64,000 nt of DNA, from contig NZ_CP044285.1 in assembly GCF_008728635.1 (NCBI RefSeq), forward strand, positions 1,426,001 through 1,490,000, in the 5' to 3' direction. Of this stretch, positions 36,191 to 45,361 are shown in pieces (the first letter of the stretch is position 1; each line of letters starts with the position of its first letter). Source of the stretch: Hymenobacter baengnokdamensis (GTDB lineage Bacteria; Bacteroidota; Bacteroidia; Cytophagales; Hymenobacteraceae). The position numbers were made by a program, and so were the translations under genes. The notes beneath the pieces were generated by a model. That model had not been told where the DNA came from, made no database searches, and was given only the letters and a program-made list of their open reading frames with translations.

Positions 36191-36829
36191 ATGTGGTATC
36201 TTATCCCCGGCCTGGGCGCCGACGAGCGGGTTTTCCGGCGCTTGCGGCTGCAGGCCCCTAGCCGGGTGCTCCAGTGGCTGCCACCGCAAACTCCTACTGA
36301 GCCGCTGGCTCACTACGCCGCCCGCCTGGCCGAAGCCGTGCCGGCTGGGCAGCCGTGCTGGGTCGTGGGCGTATCATTTGGGGGCCTGCTGGCCCAGGAA
36401 ATCGGCCGCCTGCGGCCGTTGGCGCGGGTAGTGCTCATTTCCAGCCTCGGCAGCCCGACCGATTTGCCACTGCTGCTGCGCCTGGCCGGGGCCACGGGCC
36501 TGCATCGACTGGTGCCCTTCGGGCTGCTCGGGCGCCTGCCCCGGCTGGCGCAGTGGTTTTTTGGGGCGCGGGATGGCTGCGAGTTTCGGCTGCTGCGCCA
36601 GATACTGCGCGATACCGACCCCGGCTTCGCTCGCTGGGCCACTGCGCAGCTGCTGGCCTGGCGCGGGCCCGGCTTGCCGGCCGTAGTGCGCCTGCACGGC
36701 TCCCGCGACCACCTGCTGCCGGCCGGGAGCGCCCCTGTCGACTTTAAGCTGGCCGGCGCGGGGCATTTTCTTATCGTTAGCCACGCCGCCCAGGTGAGCC
36801 GCATACTGAATGAGCTGGCGCAGCCGTAA
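36191..36829 (+). CDS. Alpha/beta hydrolase
   Basis: A 212-residue protein. MWYLIPGLGADERVFRRL gives the oxyanion loop region, CWVVGVSFGGLLAQEIGRL the nucleophile elbow GVSFGG (Ser about residue 62), VRLHGSRDHLLPA the Asp region and GAGHFLIVSHA the catalytic His. The substrate is unknown. Short for the fold, with a minimal lid. Confidence 0.85.
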   Translation: MWYLIPGLGADERVFRRLRLQAPSRVLQWLPPQTPTEPLAHYAARLAEAVPAGQPCWVVGVSFGGLLAQEIGRLRPLARVVLISSLGSPTDLPLLLRLAGATGLHRLVPFGLLGRLPRLAQWFFGARDGCEFRLLRQILRDTDPGFARWATAQLLAWRGPGLPAVVRLHGSRDHLLPAGSAPVDFKLAGAGHFLIVSHAAQVSRILNELAQP

Positions 36830-36909
36830 ATAAAAAATGCCGGCCCGTGTGCTTTCCAAGTATAAATCAGTAAATTAGCGGCAATTATAACCCGTTATTT
36901 TATAAGCTG

Positions 36910-37578
36910 ATGGGGCAACGCTACTTTTTACTGACGACCATCTTAGGTAGTGGCCTGCTACTGGCTACGGGCGCTCGCGGCCAGGCGCAGCAGCCGGCCG
37001 CCGATTCGGTGCAGCACCCCCCGAAGCTGCTTCTAAAGGCCGGTCTGCGCCTTACCCACCTGCGCTACACGCACGATAGCCAGTCGTGGCAATTATTGCT
37101 GCCGCTTTCCCTTGGTGCCGAGTATCGGGTGGCACCCCGCGCCAGCTTCTACACGCAGTTTGAGGCCGATATGCTAACTACTTACACTGCTGCCCGGCGG
37201 CGGGGCGGCCAGCGTGGGGGCCTGCCGGCTGCCTCGCTGGCCATAGGGGTGCGCTACTACTACGGCCACGCGCATCAGGCGGCGCCCGTATTTGGCCGCT
37301 ACCTGACCCTGGAAGGCAGCGCCGATTGGGAACAGCTGGCGGCTCCCGGCGTGGTGGTTATGGGCGGTGGCCGCAGGCGCAGCACGCCCGCTGCGCTTAC
37401 GCCCGGCGTGTATGTGCTTTGGGGGGTGCAGCACCGCCTGCACCCGCACCTGCTGTATGACCTCAATGCCGGGGCGGGGATGCTGGCTCCGGCCTACTAT
37501 AATTTTGAGCGCCTTGGCGGCACCAGCCACTGGAACCTGGGCGGTCAGGTAAATATTCGGCTCTACTTTGGCAATTGA
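36910..37578 (+). CDS. Outer-membrane beta-barrel-like protein
   Basis: A 222-residue protein with a signal peptide (MGQRYFLLTTILGSGLLLATGARGQA) and alternating amphipathic strands ending in an aromatic-rich strand, GGQVNIRLYFGN. LGAEYRVAPRASFYTQFEADM and PGVYVLWGVQHRLHPHLLYDLNAGAG look like barrel strands. Family and role are unknown. Confidence 0.68.
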   Translation: MGQRYFLLTTILGSGLLLATGARGQAQQPAADSVQHPPKLLLKAGLRLTHLRYTHDSQSWQLLLPLSLGAEYRVAPRASFYTQFEADMLTTYTAARRRGGQRGGLPAASLAIGVRYYYGHAHQAAPVFGRYLTLEGSADWEQLAAPGVVVMGGGRRRSTPAALTPGVYVLWGVQHRLHPHLLYDLNAGAGMLAPAYYNFERLGGTSHWNLGGQVNIRLYFGN

Positions 37579-37662
37579 AAGCCAGGCGTTTGCTGCGCTG
37601 CCGGCTGGCTGCTCCATGGGTACTGACTTCAGAAAGAGCCTGGCCGAGTCAGCACCAACGCA

Positions 37663-37694
37663 AAAAGGGCTGCTTCTGACGAAGCAACCCTTTT
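37663..37694. terminator. Bidirectional terminator
   Basis: AAAAGGG-TGCTTC pairs with GAAGCA-CCCTTTT around TGAC, with one mismatch. It sits between the convergent barrel-protein gene and rpmA. Confidence 0.85.
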
Positions 37695-37712
37695 CGGTAA
37701 ACGAAGCGGCAA

Positions 37713-37988
37713 TTAAGCAGCAGCGGCTTCCGTAGCGGCCGGTACTACCGATACGAACGAACGCTCGTCGCGGCCTTTCTTGAACTGCACCGTGCCATCG
37801 ACCAGCGCAAACAGCGTGTGGTCTTTGCCGATGCCGACGTTGATGCCGGGGTGGTGCTTGGTACCACGCTGACGCACGATGATATTGCCGGCGATGAGCG
37901 ACTGACCACCGAAGATTTTCACGCCGAGGCGCTTGCTATGCGATTCACGGCCGTTGTTAGACGAGCCGACGCCTTTTTTGTGTGCCAT
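37713..37988 (-). CDS. rpmA: 50S ribosomal protein L27
   Basis: A 91-residue protein starting [48 protein letters not shown], the strongly conserved L27 sequence with its N-terminal tail that reaches the peptidyl transferase centre. It lies downstream of rplU on the same strand, the usual order. Confidence 0.98.
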   Translation of the reverse strand: MAHKKGVGSSNNGRESHSKRLGVKIFGGQSLIAGNIIVRQRGTKHHPGINVGIGKDHTLFALVDGTVQFKKGRDERSFVSVVPAATEAAAA

Positions 37989-38083
37989 GTTGTTGAGATA
38001 TTGAAAAATTAAAAATCATGAATTTAAAATAGGCTGGCCCGCTATTGCAGGGTCTATTTCTAACTCTTAATTTTTAACTGGCC

Positions 38084-38389
38084 TTAGCCAATGCTGTTAA
38101 TCATTACTTTGGTGAACTGCTGGCGGTGGCCATTCAGCTTCTTGTAACCCTTGCGGCGCTTCTTCTTGAATACCAGGACCTTGTCGCCCTGGACGTGGGC
38201 CATGATGGTGCCTTTTACAGCAACGCTCAGCTCGGGAGCGCCGATGCTGATAGTGCCGTTATCATCGGTCAGCAGGGCATTGCCCAACTCTACCGAGTCA
38301 CCGACATTGCCGGCCAGACGCTGGGCGTAAACAAATTTATTAGCCTCAACCTTAGTCTGTTGGCCGGCGATATTGACAATGGCGTACAT
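38084..38389 (-). CDS. rplU: 50S ribosomal protein L21
   Basis: A 101-residue protein starting MYAIVNIAGQQTKVEANKFVYAQRL and containing GTIMAHVQGDKVLVFKKKRRKGYKKLNGHRQQFTKVMI, the L21 signature. It forms an operon with rpmA (95-bp gap). Confidence 0.98.
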   Translation of the reverse strand: MYAIVNIAGQQTKVEANKFVYAQRLAGNVGDSVELGNALLTDDNGTISIGAPELSVAVKGTIMAHVQGDKVLVFKKKRRKGYKKLNGHRQQFTKVMINSIG

Positions 38390-38423
38390 CTTATTTCCGC
38401 TGGTGGTTTCTCAAAAGGGAACG

Positions 38424-38454
38424 CAAAAGTACGGTAGCTTTTCGGTAAAAGCAA
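38424..38454 (-). promoter_or_regulatory. rplU-rpmA promoter
   Basis: On the minus strand TTG (complement 38452-38454) is followed after 20 nt by TACTTTTG (complement 38424-38431), a good Bacteroidota promoter. The predicted leader before the rplU ATG is about 30 nt. Confidence 0.75.
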
Positions 38455-38568
38455 GTCTAAGTCGTTAATCTTCATTAACTCCCTAAAAATGGCGCTGCTT
38501 AAAGTACTTTTTAGACTTTAGTAGCTAAGTAGCTGAAAACAAGAAAGTGCCTGATGTGCTCCTGTTTT

Positions 38569-38608
38569 TGTGGACAACTGACTTTATCCACACTTATAAT
38601 GTGGATAA
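38569..38608. promoter_or_regulatory. Cluster of three DnaA-box-like sites upstream of nrdB
   Basis: TGTGGACAA (38569-38577), TTATCCACA (38584-38592) and TGTGGATAA (38600-38608) lie within 40 bp. The last two are exact matches to the DnaA box in opposite orientations; the first differs by one base. They are some 220 bp upstream of nrdB. DnaA control of nrd genes is known in E. coli; here it is inferred. The remaining gap 38432-38825 shows no convincing gene. Confidence 0.65.
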
Positions 38609-38725
38609 CTAGCTATGAATCGGCTGTTTTAACGCGTTTGGTTCATGCGTTACTCAGCCTGAGCTGGACAGCTGACGGAAAGCAGGGAAGTATAAACGCT
38701 GCTTTTAGCTATGAGGTTGCACGGG

Positions 38726-38733
38726 TATCTTTG
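38726..38733 (+). promoter_or_regulatory. Putative -7 element of nrdB
   Basis: TATCTTTG fits TAnnTTTG and lies 92 nt before the nrdB ATG. The -33 element is weak. Confidence 0.4.
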
Positions 38734-38825
38734 GAAACCAGCCGGGCGGGGGCTGAACAACCGCCAGTGGATTCGGTTAGCCCGCTAGCTTGCTTGCCTT
38801 TTAACCCCGCAAACCGTTACGTTTT

Positions 38826-39785
38826 ATGGAGCCTCTCCTCGCCGAAAACCCCAACCGTTTCGTCCTCTTTCCCATCCAGAATCCGCAGGTGTGGGAGTTT
38901 TACAAAAAGGCGGAAGCCTCGTTCTGGACGGCCGAGGAAATCGACCTCTCGCAAGACCAGAAAGACTGGAACGGCCTGAACGACAACGAGCGCCACTTCA
39001 TCAAGCACGTGCTGGCCTTCTTCGCGGCCAGCGACGGCATCGTGAATGAGAATCTGGCCATCAACTTCATGCAGGAAGTGCAGATGCCCGAGGCGCGCTG
39101 CTTCTACGGCTTCCAGATTATGATGGAAAACATTCACAGTGAGACCTATTCGCTGCTGATTGATACGTATATCAAAGACCCTAAGGAGAAGGATTACCTC
39201 TTCAACGCGCTCGAAACGGTGCCCGCCGTGCAGCGCAAGGGCCAGTGGGCGCTGACCTGGATTAACTCAGAGAATTTTGCTGAGCGCCTCATCGCTTTTG
39301 CGGCCGTGGAAGGCATCTTCTTCTCGGGCTCGTTCTGCTCGATTTTCTGGCTGAAAAAGCGCGGCCTGATGCCCGGCCTTACCTTCTCGAACGAGCTGAT
39401 TTCGCGCGATGAGGGGCTGCACTGCGACTTCGCCTGCCTGCTCTACAGCTACCTGCAACACAAGCTGCCCGAGGCGCGCGTGCAGGCTATTATCCGCGAC
39501 GCGGTGACGATTGAGCAGGAGTTTGTGACCGACGCGCTGCCGGTGAGCCTTATCGGCATGAACGCCCGCACCATGAGCCAGTACATCGAGTTTGTGGCCG
39601 ACCGCCTGCTGGTGTCGCTGGGCTGCGCCAAGATTTATAACTCATCTAACCCCTTCGACTTCATGGAGATGATTTCGGTGCAGGGCAAAACCAACTTCTT
39701 TGAGAAGCGCGTGGCCGAGTACCAGAAGTCGGGGGTGATGAGCGAGCGGGCCGACAACATGTTTTCGCTCGACGAGGATTTTTAG
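38826..39785 (+). CDS. nrdB: Ribonucleotide reductase small (beta) subunit, class Ia
   Basis: A 319-residue R2 protein that carries the di-iron/tyrosyl radical. It contains [84 protein letters not shown] and [15 protein letters not shown], with the expected Asp/Glu/His ligands and Tyr, and ends SLDEDF, the tail that docks to NrdA. It is of the eukaryote-like subtype. nrdA is on the same strand but 2 kb away. Confidence 0.96.
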   Translation: MEPLLAENPNRFVLFPIQNPQVWEFYKKAEASFWTAEEIDLSQDQKDWNGLNDNERHFIKHVLAFFAASDGIVNENLAINFMQEVQMPEARCFYGFQIMMENIHSETYSLLIDTYIKDPKEKDYLFNALETVPAVQRKGQWALTWINSENFAERLIAFAAVEGIFFSGSFCSIFWLKKRGLMPGLTFSNELISRDEGLHCDFACLLYSYLQHKLPEARVQAIIRDAVTIEQEFVTDALPVSLIGMNARTMSQYIEFVADRLLVSLGCAKIYNSSNPFDFMEMISVQGKTNFFEKRVAEYQKSGVMSERADNMFSLDEDF

Positions 39786-39843
39786 GGAATTTCTGATAGT
39801 CTAGTTATTCGCTGCATTTCGCAATACTTGTGAGCCAGCAACT

Positions 39844-40320
39844 ATGGAAAAAATTCTACTCGGTCTGCTTGGATTTGTGCCACTTATTGTGAATGCACAA
39901 AAAAGTGACACAACTTATTACAGACTGGCTATAACCACTGAAAAGTTAGCGACCAGTGAAAGTGATTTGGTAAAGGCAGTTGCCTACTATACACAAGCCA
40001 TTTCTATGTGTAAAGAGAACTCTGCAGAACTTCATTTTTCTTACGCAAATCGTGGTCAATTAAAGATTCAATTAGGTGACCGTCAAAGTGGTATCGCTGA
40101 TTTAGTGAAATCAATAAGTATTAAAGTGGTTACCAGTAAAATTTATTGGAGTAAGGATATTGAATATTTTACAAATGAAATGAACGCAATTTCTTATTAC
40201 CAAATAGGTCTTGCTGAAAGTGAGTTAGGTATGGGACAAGAGAGCTGTATAGCTTTTAGCAGGTCAGGAGAACTGGGCTATGCAGGAGCTTATGAGGCAA
40301 TTAGGAAATACTGTAAGTAA
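39844..40320 (+). CDS. Secreted TPR-like protein, AT-rich gene
   Basis: A 158-residue protein with a signal peptide (MEKILLGLLGFVPLIVNAQ) and helical repeats resembling TPR units (LVKAVAYYTQAISMCKENSAELHFSYANRGQLKIQLGDRQSGIADLVKSI; YYQIGLAESELGMGQESCIAFSRSGELGY). Its codons are clearly more AT-rich than those of nrdB and nrdA, which suggests horizontal origin. Its last codon and stop lie inside the left arm of the following inverted repeat. No function can be assigned. Confidence 0.72.
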   Translation: MEKILLGLLGFVPLIVNAQKSDTTYYRLAITTEKLATSESDLVKAVAYYTQAISMCKENSAELHFSYANRGQLKIQLGDRQSGIADLVKSISIKVVTSKIYWSKDIEYFTNEMNAISYYQIGLAESELGMGQESCIAFSRSGELGYAGAYEAIRKYCK

Positions 40321-40462
40321 GACTTTAGCGCGAATTCTGGGTCAGTGTACGGGTTCTGTTCTTGCGTTCGCCTCACCCCCGGCCCCCTCTCCGAAAAGGA
40401 GAGGGGGAGCCAGGCTGGCAAAATGTGTATACTGACCCAGAATCCGCGCTAAAGTCTTACTT
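40315..40462. mobile_element. MITE-like element with 36-bp inverted arms
   Basis: The arms 40315-40350 and 40427-40462 are complementary with only 2 mismatches; each begins AAGTAAGACTTTAGCGCG on its own strand. The interior carries a perfect hairpin, CCCCCTCTCC/GGAGAGGGGG (around 40385-40407), of a REP-like type. The arms supply the final AAG-TAA (Lys-stop) of both flanking convergent genes. No transposase is encoded. I did not find clear target duplications. Confidence 0.7.
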
Positions 40463-40906
40463 CAGCCGCGCATCAAACGGGTGGAGCTCTATTGACACCA
40501 CTCGCAAATTCTGGTGCTCAGGATGCAATGGATTGAGCAGGTAGTTATGCTCGGCGGGCGACTGTGCTGAGGGCACGCGTAGGAGCCAGTATTTTCCTTC
40601 TTTAATCCACGCTTCGGTAATGGCAGCCAACTCAGGCGGATAGGGGAGGCTGTACCAGTCAGCAGGTAAGTCGGCGGCTTCAAGCAGCTTTATAGAGGCA
40701 GTAGCCGGTATTTCCAGCGTTAGCACCGAATAATCGACTGGCAATATGGGCGAATTGGCCAGCATCTCCAACTTAGCCAGCGACAGGTGTTCAGCAGTGT
40801 AGAGAATGGGTGTTCCCTGCCGGTGCCAACGGCCACTATGATAGAGTCCGCCCTGCCCGGTGGTATCTTGGATGTAAGGCTGCTTGCCGAAGCGATAGAG
40901 CTTCAT
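40457..40906 (-). CDS. RES-domain toxin
   Basis: A 149-residue protein starting MKLYRFGKQPYIQDTTGQGGLYHSGRWHRQGTPILYTAEHLSLAKLEML, which has the RES-domain order R-x-G, G-R-W and Y-x-A/S-x-x-x-x-L-A. RES toxins degrade or modify NAD+. An in-frame ATG at 40966 would add 20 non-family residues. Its upstream neighbour on the same strand is the cognate Xre/DUF2384-type antitoxin. Confidence 0.88.
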   Translation of the reverse strand: MKLYRFGKQPYIQDTTGQGGLYHSGRWHRQGTPILYTAEHLSLAKLEMLANSPILPVDYSVLTLEIPATASIKLLEAADLPADWYSLPYPPELAAITEAWIKEGKYWLLRVPSAQSPAEHNYLLNPLHPEHQNLRVVSIELHPFDARLK

Positions 40907-41003
40907 TGTAGGTATGGGTGCCAGGCAGGAAAAGGGTGTGTGGTGCTGGCTGATACTACAAAACAAAGCAGCGGTAGCCAGCTACTTCTTTGATAAAGCA
41001 TTA

Positions 41004-41459
41004 TCAAGAGAAAATTCCCCATTGAATCCGGCCCAGCACTTCCAGTACTTGTTCGCGGCCCAGCGCTGACGCTAGCAGTGCCTGCGGGCGTTCGCCACCC
41101 AGTGCTGGGTTTTCGAGCTGAAGCCAGCGGTGGAAGTCTGTTTCGTTCTCAAATACGGCGAGGCCTTTGGCTACTACGGCCGAAAGTTGGATGGCTTTCT
41201 CTGCCTCATCGCGGGTCAGAGTGCGGTGAGCTTGCTCGCGCCGGGCTAGGGTACTTTCTGAGATGGAAAGTGCTTCGCTCATTTCCCGGTTGGTAAAGCG
41301 CAGGTGCCGCTGCAAATGCCGCACTGCCGCCACGGGTACCCCAGCTACAGCGGCGCGCATCAAGTCGAGACTGTTGCGCACGGGCTGCGGCATCATCGAC
41401 GGGCCGCCGAGTAGGGTAACCATAGTGGCAGTAGTAGTTTGGAAAGGGATAGCAGTCAT
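41004..41459 (-). CDS. Xre/ParS-type antitoxin (DUF2384)
   Basis: A 151-residue protein with a helix-turn-helix region (LRFTNREMSEALSISESTLARREQAHRTLTRDEAEKAIQLSAVVAKGLAVF) and a C-terminal DUF2384 domain (DFHRWLQLENPALGGERPQALLASALGREQVLEVLGRI). This is the standard partner of RES toxins and presumably represses the operon. It precedes the toxin gene; the gap of 97 nt to the chosen toxin start is larger than usual. Confidence 0.88.
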   Translation of the reverse strand: MTAIPFQTTTATMVTLLGGPSMMPQPVRNSLDLMRAAVAGVPVAAVRHLQRHLRFTNREMSEALSISESTLARREQAHRTLTRDEAEKAIQLSAVVAKGLAVFENETDFHRWLQLENPALGGERPQALLASALGREQVLEVLGRIQWGIFS

Positions 41460-41815
41460 TTGCAGGTTGTATAGATGTCAATTGCAGCTAATGTACGTGA
41501 AGAAGAGCAATGCACTATTCGGAGTCTGCTTGTGCAAAGCTTTCGAACTGGATTCTTCGGCGATGATGTGCCCCAACCACTGGTTAGTAAAGCGCCTAGA
41601 ATATACGTCATCGTACTTGCATAATTCGAGACGCTACCTGGCTGTTTTCCCGAAAAACGGCCCCGCGCCCTCATTTTCAGGCTGTGTGGAAAACTTCTAA
41701 ATTTTTCCCTTTGTGTCCCGAAACTTAGGAACTAATTTCCAGCTTTGAAAGCCACTGCCTTTAGCACGGCAGCTTCTATTTAGTATTCGTTGCTCACCCT
41801 AGCACCCTAGATAAT
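41460..41815. other. Intergenic region between the antitoxin and nrdA
   Basis: 356 bp without a convincing gene. TGTGGAAAA at 41685-41693 is a relaxed match to a DnaA box. No strong TAnnTTTG was found directly before nrdA; short frames here lack family content and overlap both neighbours. Confidence 0.5.
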
Positions 41816-44191
41816 ATGCTCGTAATCAAACGCGATGGCCGCCGCGAGTCGGTCAAGTTCGACAAAGTCACCGCCCGTATTGAGAAGCTCTGCTACGGGC
41901 TGAATCAAAACTTCGTGTCGCCGATTGAAGTGGCTAAAAAGGTCATCGACGGCATCTACGACGGCGTGACGACCATCGAGCTGGACAACCTGGCGGCCGA
42001 GACCGCCGCCTCGCTCACGACCCGGCACCCGGACTACGCGATTCTGGCGGCGCGCATCGCGGTGAGCAACCTGCACAAGGTGACCTCGAAGTCGTTTTCG
42101 AGCACCATGAAGCGGCTGTATACCTACGAAGACCCCAAGAACGGCGACAACGCCTCGCTGATTGCCAAGGACGTGTGGGAGGTCATTCACAAGCACGCCC
42201 ACACCCTGGACTCGGCCATCATCTACGACCGCGACTACAACTACGACTTCTTCGGCTTTAAGACCCTGGAGCGCTCGTACCTGCTGCGCCTCGATGGCAA
42301 GGTGGTGGAGCGGCCCCAGCACATGCTGATGCGCGTGTCGGTGGGCATTCACAAGGACGATATTGAGTCGGCCATCAAGACCTACAATATGATGTCGGAG
42401 CGCTGGATGACCCACGCCACGCCGACCTTGTTCAACGCCGGCACGCCCAAGCCGCAGATGTCGTCGTGCTTCCTGCTCACGATGAAGGACGACTCAATTG
42501 AGGGCATTTACGACACCTTGAAGGACTGCGCCCTGATTTCGCAGTCGGCCGGCGGCATCGGGCTGGCCGTGCACAACGTGCGCGCCACGGGCTCCTACAT
42601 CAAAGGCACCAACGGCAACTCCAACGGCCTGGTGCCGATGCTGAAGGTCTTCAACGATACGGCCCGCTACGTGGACCAGGGCGGCGGCAAGCGCAAGGGC
42701 GCCTTCGCCATTTACCTGGAGCCCTGGCACGCCGACGTATTCGAGTTCCTGGACCTGAAAAAGAACCACGGCAAGGAGGAGATGCGCGCCCGCGACTTGT
42801 TTTACGCCCTCTGGACGCCCGACCTGTTCATGAAGCGCGTGGAGGCCAACGGCGACTGGACGCTGATGTGCCCCCACGAGTGCCCCGGCCTCGACACCAC
42901 CTGGGGCCCCGAGTTTGAGAAGCTCTACACCAAGTACGAGCGCGAGGGCCGCGGCCGCCGCACCATCAAGGCGCAGGAGCTGTGGTTTGCCATTCTGGAA
43001 AGCCAGACCGAGACGGGCACGCCCTACATGCTCTTCAAGGATGCCGCCAACGGCAAGAGCAACCAGCAGAACCTAGGCACGATTAAGTCGAGCAACCTCT
43101 GCACGGAAATAATGGAATATACTGATAAGGATGAGATTGCCGTGTGTAATCTCGCCTCGTTGGCATTGCCCCGCTATTTGGTGGAAGACAGCCATGGCAA
43201 CGTGACCTTCGACCACCACAAGCTGTTTGAGGTGACTTACCAGACCACGCTGAACCTGAACAAGGTAATCGACGTGAACTACTACCCGGTGCCCGAAACC
43301 GAGCGCTCCAACTTCCGCCACCGGCCCATCGGGCTGGGCGTGCAGGGCCTGGCCGATACGTTTATCGCCCTGCGCATGCCCTTCGAGAGCGACGAGGCCA
43401 AGGGCCTGAACACGGATATCTTCGAAACTATATATTTCGCGGCTATGACGGCTTCGAAGGACCTCGCCATCAAGGACGGGCACTACGAAACCTTCCCCGG
43501 CTCGCCGCTCAGCCAGGGCAAGTTCCAGTTCGACCTCTGGGGCGTGACGCCGCAGTCGGGCCGCTGGGACTGGGACACGCTGCGCGCCCAGGTAATGGAG
43601 CACGGCGTGCGCAACTCGCTGCTGGTGGCGCCCATGCCTACCGCCAGCACCGCCCAGATTCTGGGCAACAACGAGTCGTTTGAGCCCTACACCAGCAACA
43701 TCTACGTGCGGCGCGTGCTCAGCGGCGAGTTTATGGTGGTGAACAAGCACCTGCTGAAGGACCTGGTGAAGCTGGGCCTCTGGAACGAGCAGATGAAGCA
43801 GGACATCATCGCGGCCAATGGCTCGGTGCAGAACATCGCTAGGGTGCCCCAGCACATCAAAGACCTGTACAAGACGGTGTGGGAGATTTCGCAGCGCACC
43901 ATCATCGACATGGCCGCCGACCGGGGCGCCTACATCTGCCAGAGCCAGAGCCTGAACCTGCACGTGCAAAACGTGAACTTCGGCAAGCTCACCAGCATGC
44001 ACTTCCACAGCTGGAAGCGCGGCCTCAAAACCGGCATGTACTACCTGCGCACCAAAGCCGCCGCCGACGCCATCAAGTTCACGGTGGAAAAGCAAGCCGC
44101 CGAAACCCTGGAGCCCCTATACGCCCAGAACCAAAGCGACATGGCCTGCTCGCTAGATAACCCGGACGCCTGCGAGGCCTGCGGGTCGTAG
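41816..44191 (+). CDS. nrdA: Ribonucleotide reductase large (alpha) subunit, class Ia
   Basis: A 791-residue R1 protein. The N-terminal ATP-cone starts [22 protein letters not shown]; the catalytic barrel contains [87 protein letters not shown] and [38 protein letters not shown]. It ends [11 protein letters not shown] with the redox-active Cys pair. It makes deoxyribonucleotides together with NrdB. Confidence 0.97.
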   Translation: MLVIKRDGRRESVKFDKVTARIEKLCYGLNQNFVSPIEVAKKVIDGIYDGVTTIELDNLAAETAASLTTRHPDYAILAARIAVSNLHKVTSKSFSSTMKRLYTYEDPKNGDNASLIAKDVWEVIHKHAHTLDSAIIYDRDYNYDFFGFKTLERSYLLRLDGKVVERPQHMLMRVSVGIHKDDIESAIKTYNMMSERWMTHATPTLFNAGTPKPQMSSCFLLTMKDDSIEGIYDTLKDCALISQSAGGIGLAVHNVRATGSYIKGTNGNSNGLVPMLKVFNDTARYVDQGGGKRKGAFAIYLEPWHADVFEFLDLKKNHGKEEMRARDLFYALWTPDLFMKRVEANGDWTLMCPHECPGLDTTWGPEFEKLYTKYEREGRGRRTIKAQELWFAILESQTETGTPYMLFKDAANGKSNQQNLGTIKSSNLCTEIMEYTDKDEIAVCNLASLALPRYLVEDSHGNVTFDHHKLFEVTYQTTLNLNKVIDVNYYPVPETERSNFRHRPIGLGVQGLADTFIALRMPFESDEAKGLNTDIFETIYFAAMTASKDLAIKDGHYETFPGSPLSQGKFQFDLWGVTPQSGRWDWDTLRAQVMEHGVRNSLLVAPMPTASTAQILGNNESFEPYTSNIYVRRVLSGEFMVVNKHLLKDLVKLGLWNEQMKQDIIAANGSVQNIARVPQHIKDLYKTVWEISQRTIIDMAADRGAYICQSQSLNLHVQNVNFGKLTSMHFHSWKRGLKTGMYYLRTKAAADAIKFTVEKQAAETLEPLYAQNQSDMACSLDNPDACEACGS

Positions 44192-44219
44192 GGGAAGAGT
44201 ATATCAGGAGTTTAAATAG

Positions 44220-44227
44220 TATTTTTG
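44220..44227 (+). promoter_or_regulatory. -7 element of the SDH-type protease gene
   Basis: TATTTTTG fits TAnnTTTG, 25 nt before the ATG at 44252. Its position argues against the in-frame TTG at 44225 as the start. Confidence 0.55.
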
Positions 44228-44251
44228 CAATACAATCTAAAGGCGGTAAAA

Positions 44252-45361
44252 ATGGAAGCAATTTTCACGGCGATTCTTGAATTAGGCCAGGTACGTCAAG
44301 TTCCACAGTTCTTGTTCCTAGATGGGGTGGACCATAGTAGCATGATGGATGTGCGCCGAGCGGTCATTGAGTTTAAAAGCTTTAATCCCTCGGTAAAAGA
44401 AATCGACTTTATCATTAACTCACCTGGTGGGTTAGCAGATGCTGCTTACCGCATAATTCGGACCTTGAGGAAGAATTTTGAAACGGTTAATATAGTCGTA
44501 CCATTTTGGGCTAAGAGCGCGGCTACATTGCTCTCGTTGGGTGGGACGAGAATCATTATGGACGAATTCGGCGAATTTGGTCCGCTGGATGCTCAACTTG
44601 CTAAGGAGCGCGATGATAGTCCAGAAATGCTGACTGAAAGTGCGTTAAACGATGAGCACTCGTTAAGCCGTATAGAAACGCGGTTTAAGAACCTGTTCGA
44701 AACTACCTATTTAAGGTTGTACGAACACAGCAAGATTAGAATTAATAAGATAGAGTTGGCCAAGCAACTCTTGCAAAATGCAAGTACTTTCTATCTGCCG
44801 CTGTTAAAGCAGATTGACCCGTATCGCCTTGGCGAAAAAAGGAGAATTCTTGATATTGGCGGTCAGTACGCTAAAAAGATTCTTGCCCAGTTCAGTCCTG
44901 GTATTACTCCAGAAAAAGCGTATCAACTGACCGACTATCTAGTCGATAGTTGCCCTGACCACGGCTATGTCATCGACTACGACATAATGAAGCTTTTGCT
45001 TCCTCAAGTGGTAGTTGCTTCCGAAGAACTAGGTCCTGACTACCGGGAGAAGCTTACAGAGCTGTCTAATCTGCTTATCGATATGGTATTTTCTGGTGAC
45101 AGGACAAGCTATGTTGGCTTTGTAGAAGCACCCGCTCAAGAGGAGGAACCTGTCGAAGCAGGGAGTGGGGAAGCTGAGGGAGGTGACAACATTTTGCCAG
45201 GGGAGTCGTTTGTAAACGAAAAATCTGTTAATATTGTCCCACCAATTGTCCCGCCACCAACTTCGCAAAGGAAGATAACTAAGGAGAAGAACCATGAAAA
45301 CCACGGCAAAACAGACAATCTTGAGCGAGCTGTTACTTCTCGACCCATCAGCGAAAATTAG
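44252..45361 (+). CDS. SDH-type ClpP-fold serine protease
   Basis: A 369-residue protein of the serine dehydrogenase proteinase (SDH_sah) type. IDFIINSPGGLADAAYRIIRTLRKNF gives the oxyanion Gly-Gly, VVPFWAKSAATLLSLGGTRIIMDEFGEFGPLDAQL the nucleophile Ser and surrounding helix, as in ClpP/SppA relatives. A helical middle part (about 130-300) and a low-complexity acidic/Pro-rich tail (EAPAQEEEPVEAGSGEAEGGD) follow. No membrane segment is seen. The gene is less GC-rich than nrdA, which suggests acquisition. A 57-codon gene overlaps its end. Confidence 0.82.
   Translation: MEAIFTAILELGQVRQVPQFLFLDGVDHSSMMDVRRAVIEFKSFNPSVKEIDFIINSPGGLADAAYRIIRTLRKNFETVNIVVPFWAKSAATLLSLGGTRIIMDEFGEFGPLDAQLAKERDDSPEMLTESALNDEHSLSRIETRFKNLFETTYLRLYEHSKIRINKIELAKQLLQNASTFYLPLLKQIDPYRLGEKRRILDIGGQYAKKILAQFSPGITPEKAYQLTDYLVDSCPDHGYVIDYDIMKLLLPQVVVASEELGPDYREKLTELSNLLIDMVFSGDRTSYVGFVEAPAQEEEPVEAGSGEAEGGDNILPGESFVNEKSVNIVPPIVPPPTSQRKITKEKNHENHGKTDNLERAVTSRPISEN

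Noticed and set aside
38569..38608. Replication origin at the DnaA-box cluster.
   Set aside because: Only three boxes, no dnaA or dnaN and no clear AT-rich unwinding region next to them; regulation of nrdB is simpler.
38554..38979. A 141-codon plus-strand frame covering the DnaA boxes and the start of nrdB.
   Set aside because: It overlaps nrdB in another frame and has no family-like content.
40371..40410. CRISPR-like repeat in the CCCCCTCTCC hairpin.
   Set aside because: It occurs once as a single hairpin within the inverted-repeat element; there are no spacers.
41263..41700. Frames in and after the antitoxin gene on the plus strand.
   Set aside because: They are antisense to the DUF2384 gene or lie in the nrdA upstream region without domains or ribosome binding sites.
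43073..44095. A 340-codon open frame on the minus strand inside nrdA, and similarly long antisense frames inside gpmI (21780-22856), Omp85 (33058-34419), prfA (17695-18696) and the AsmA-like gene (55846-57258).
   Set aside because: They lie opposite well-supported genes, follow the high GC at third positions, and have Gln/His/Val/Arg-rich composition without domains.
44225..44251. TTG at 44225 as start of the SDH-type protease.
   Set aside because: It lies within the -7 promoter element; ATG 44252 follows with a suitable leader.
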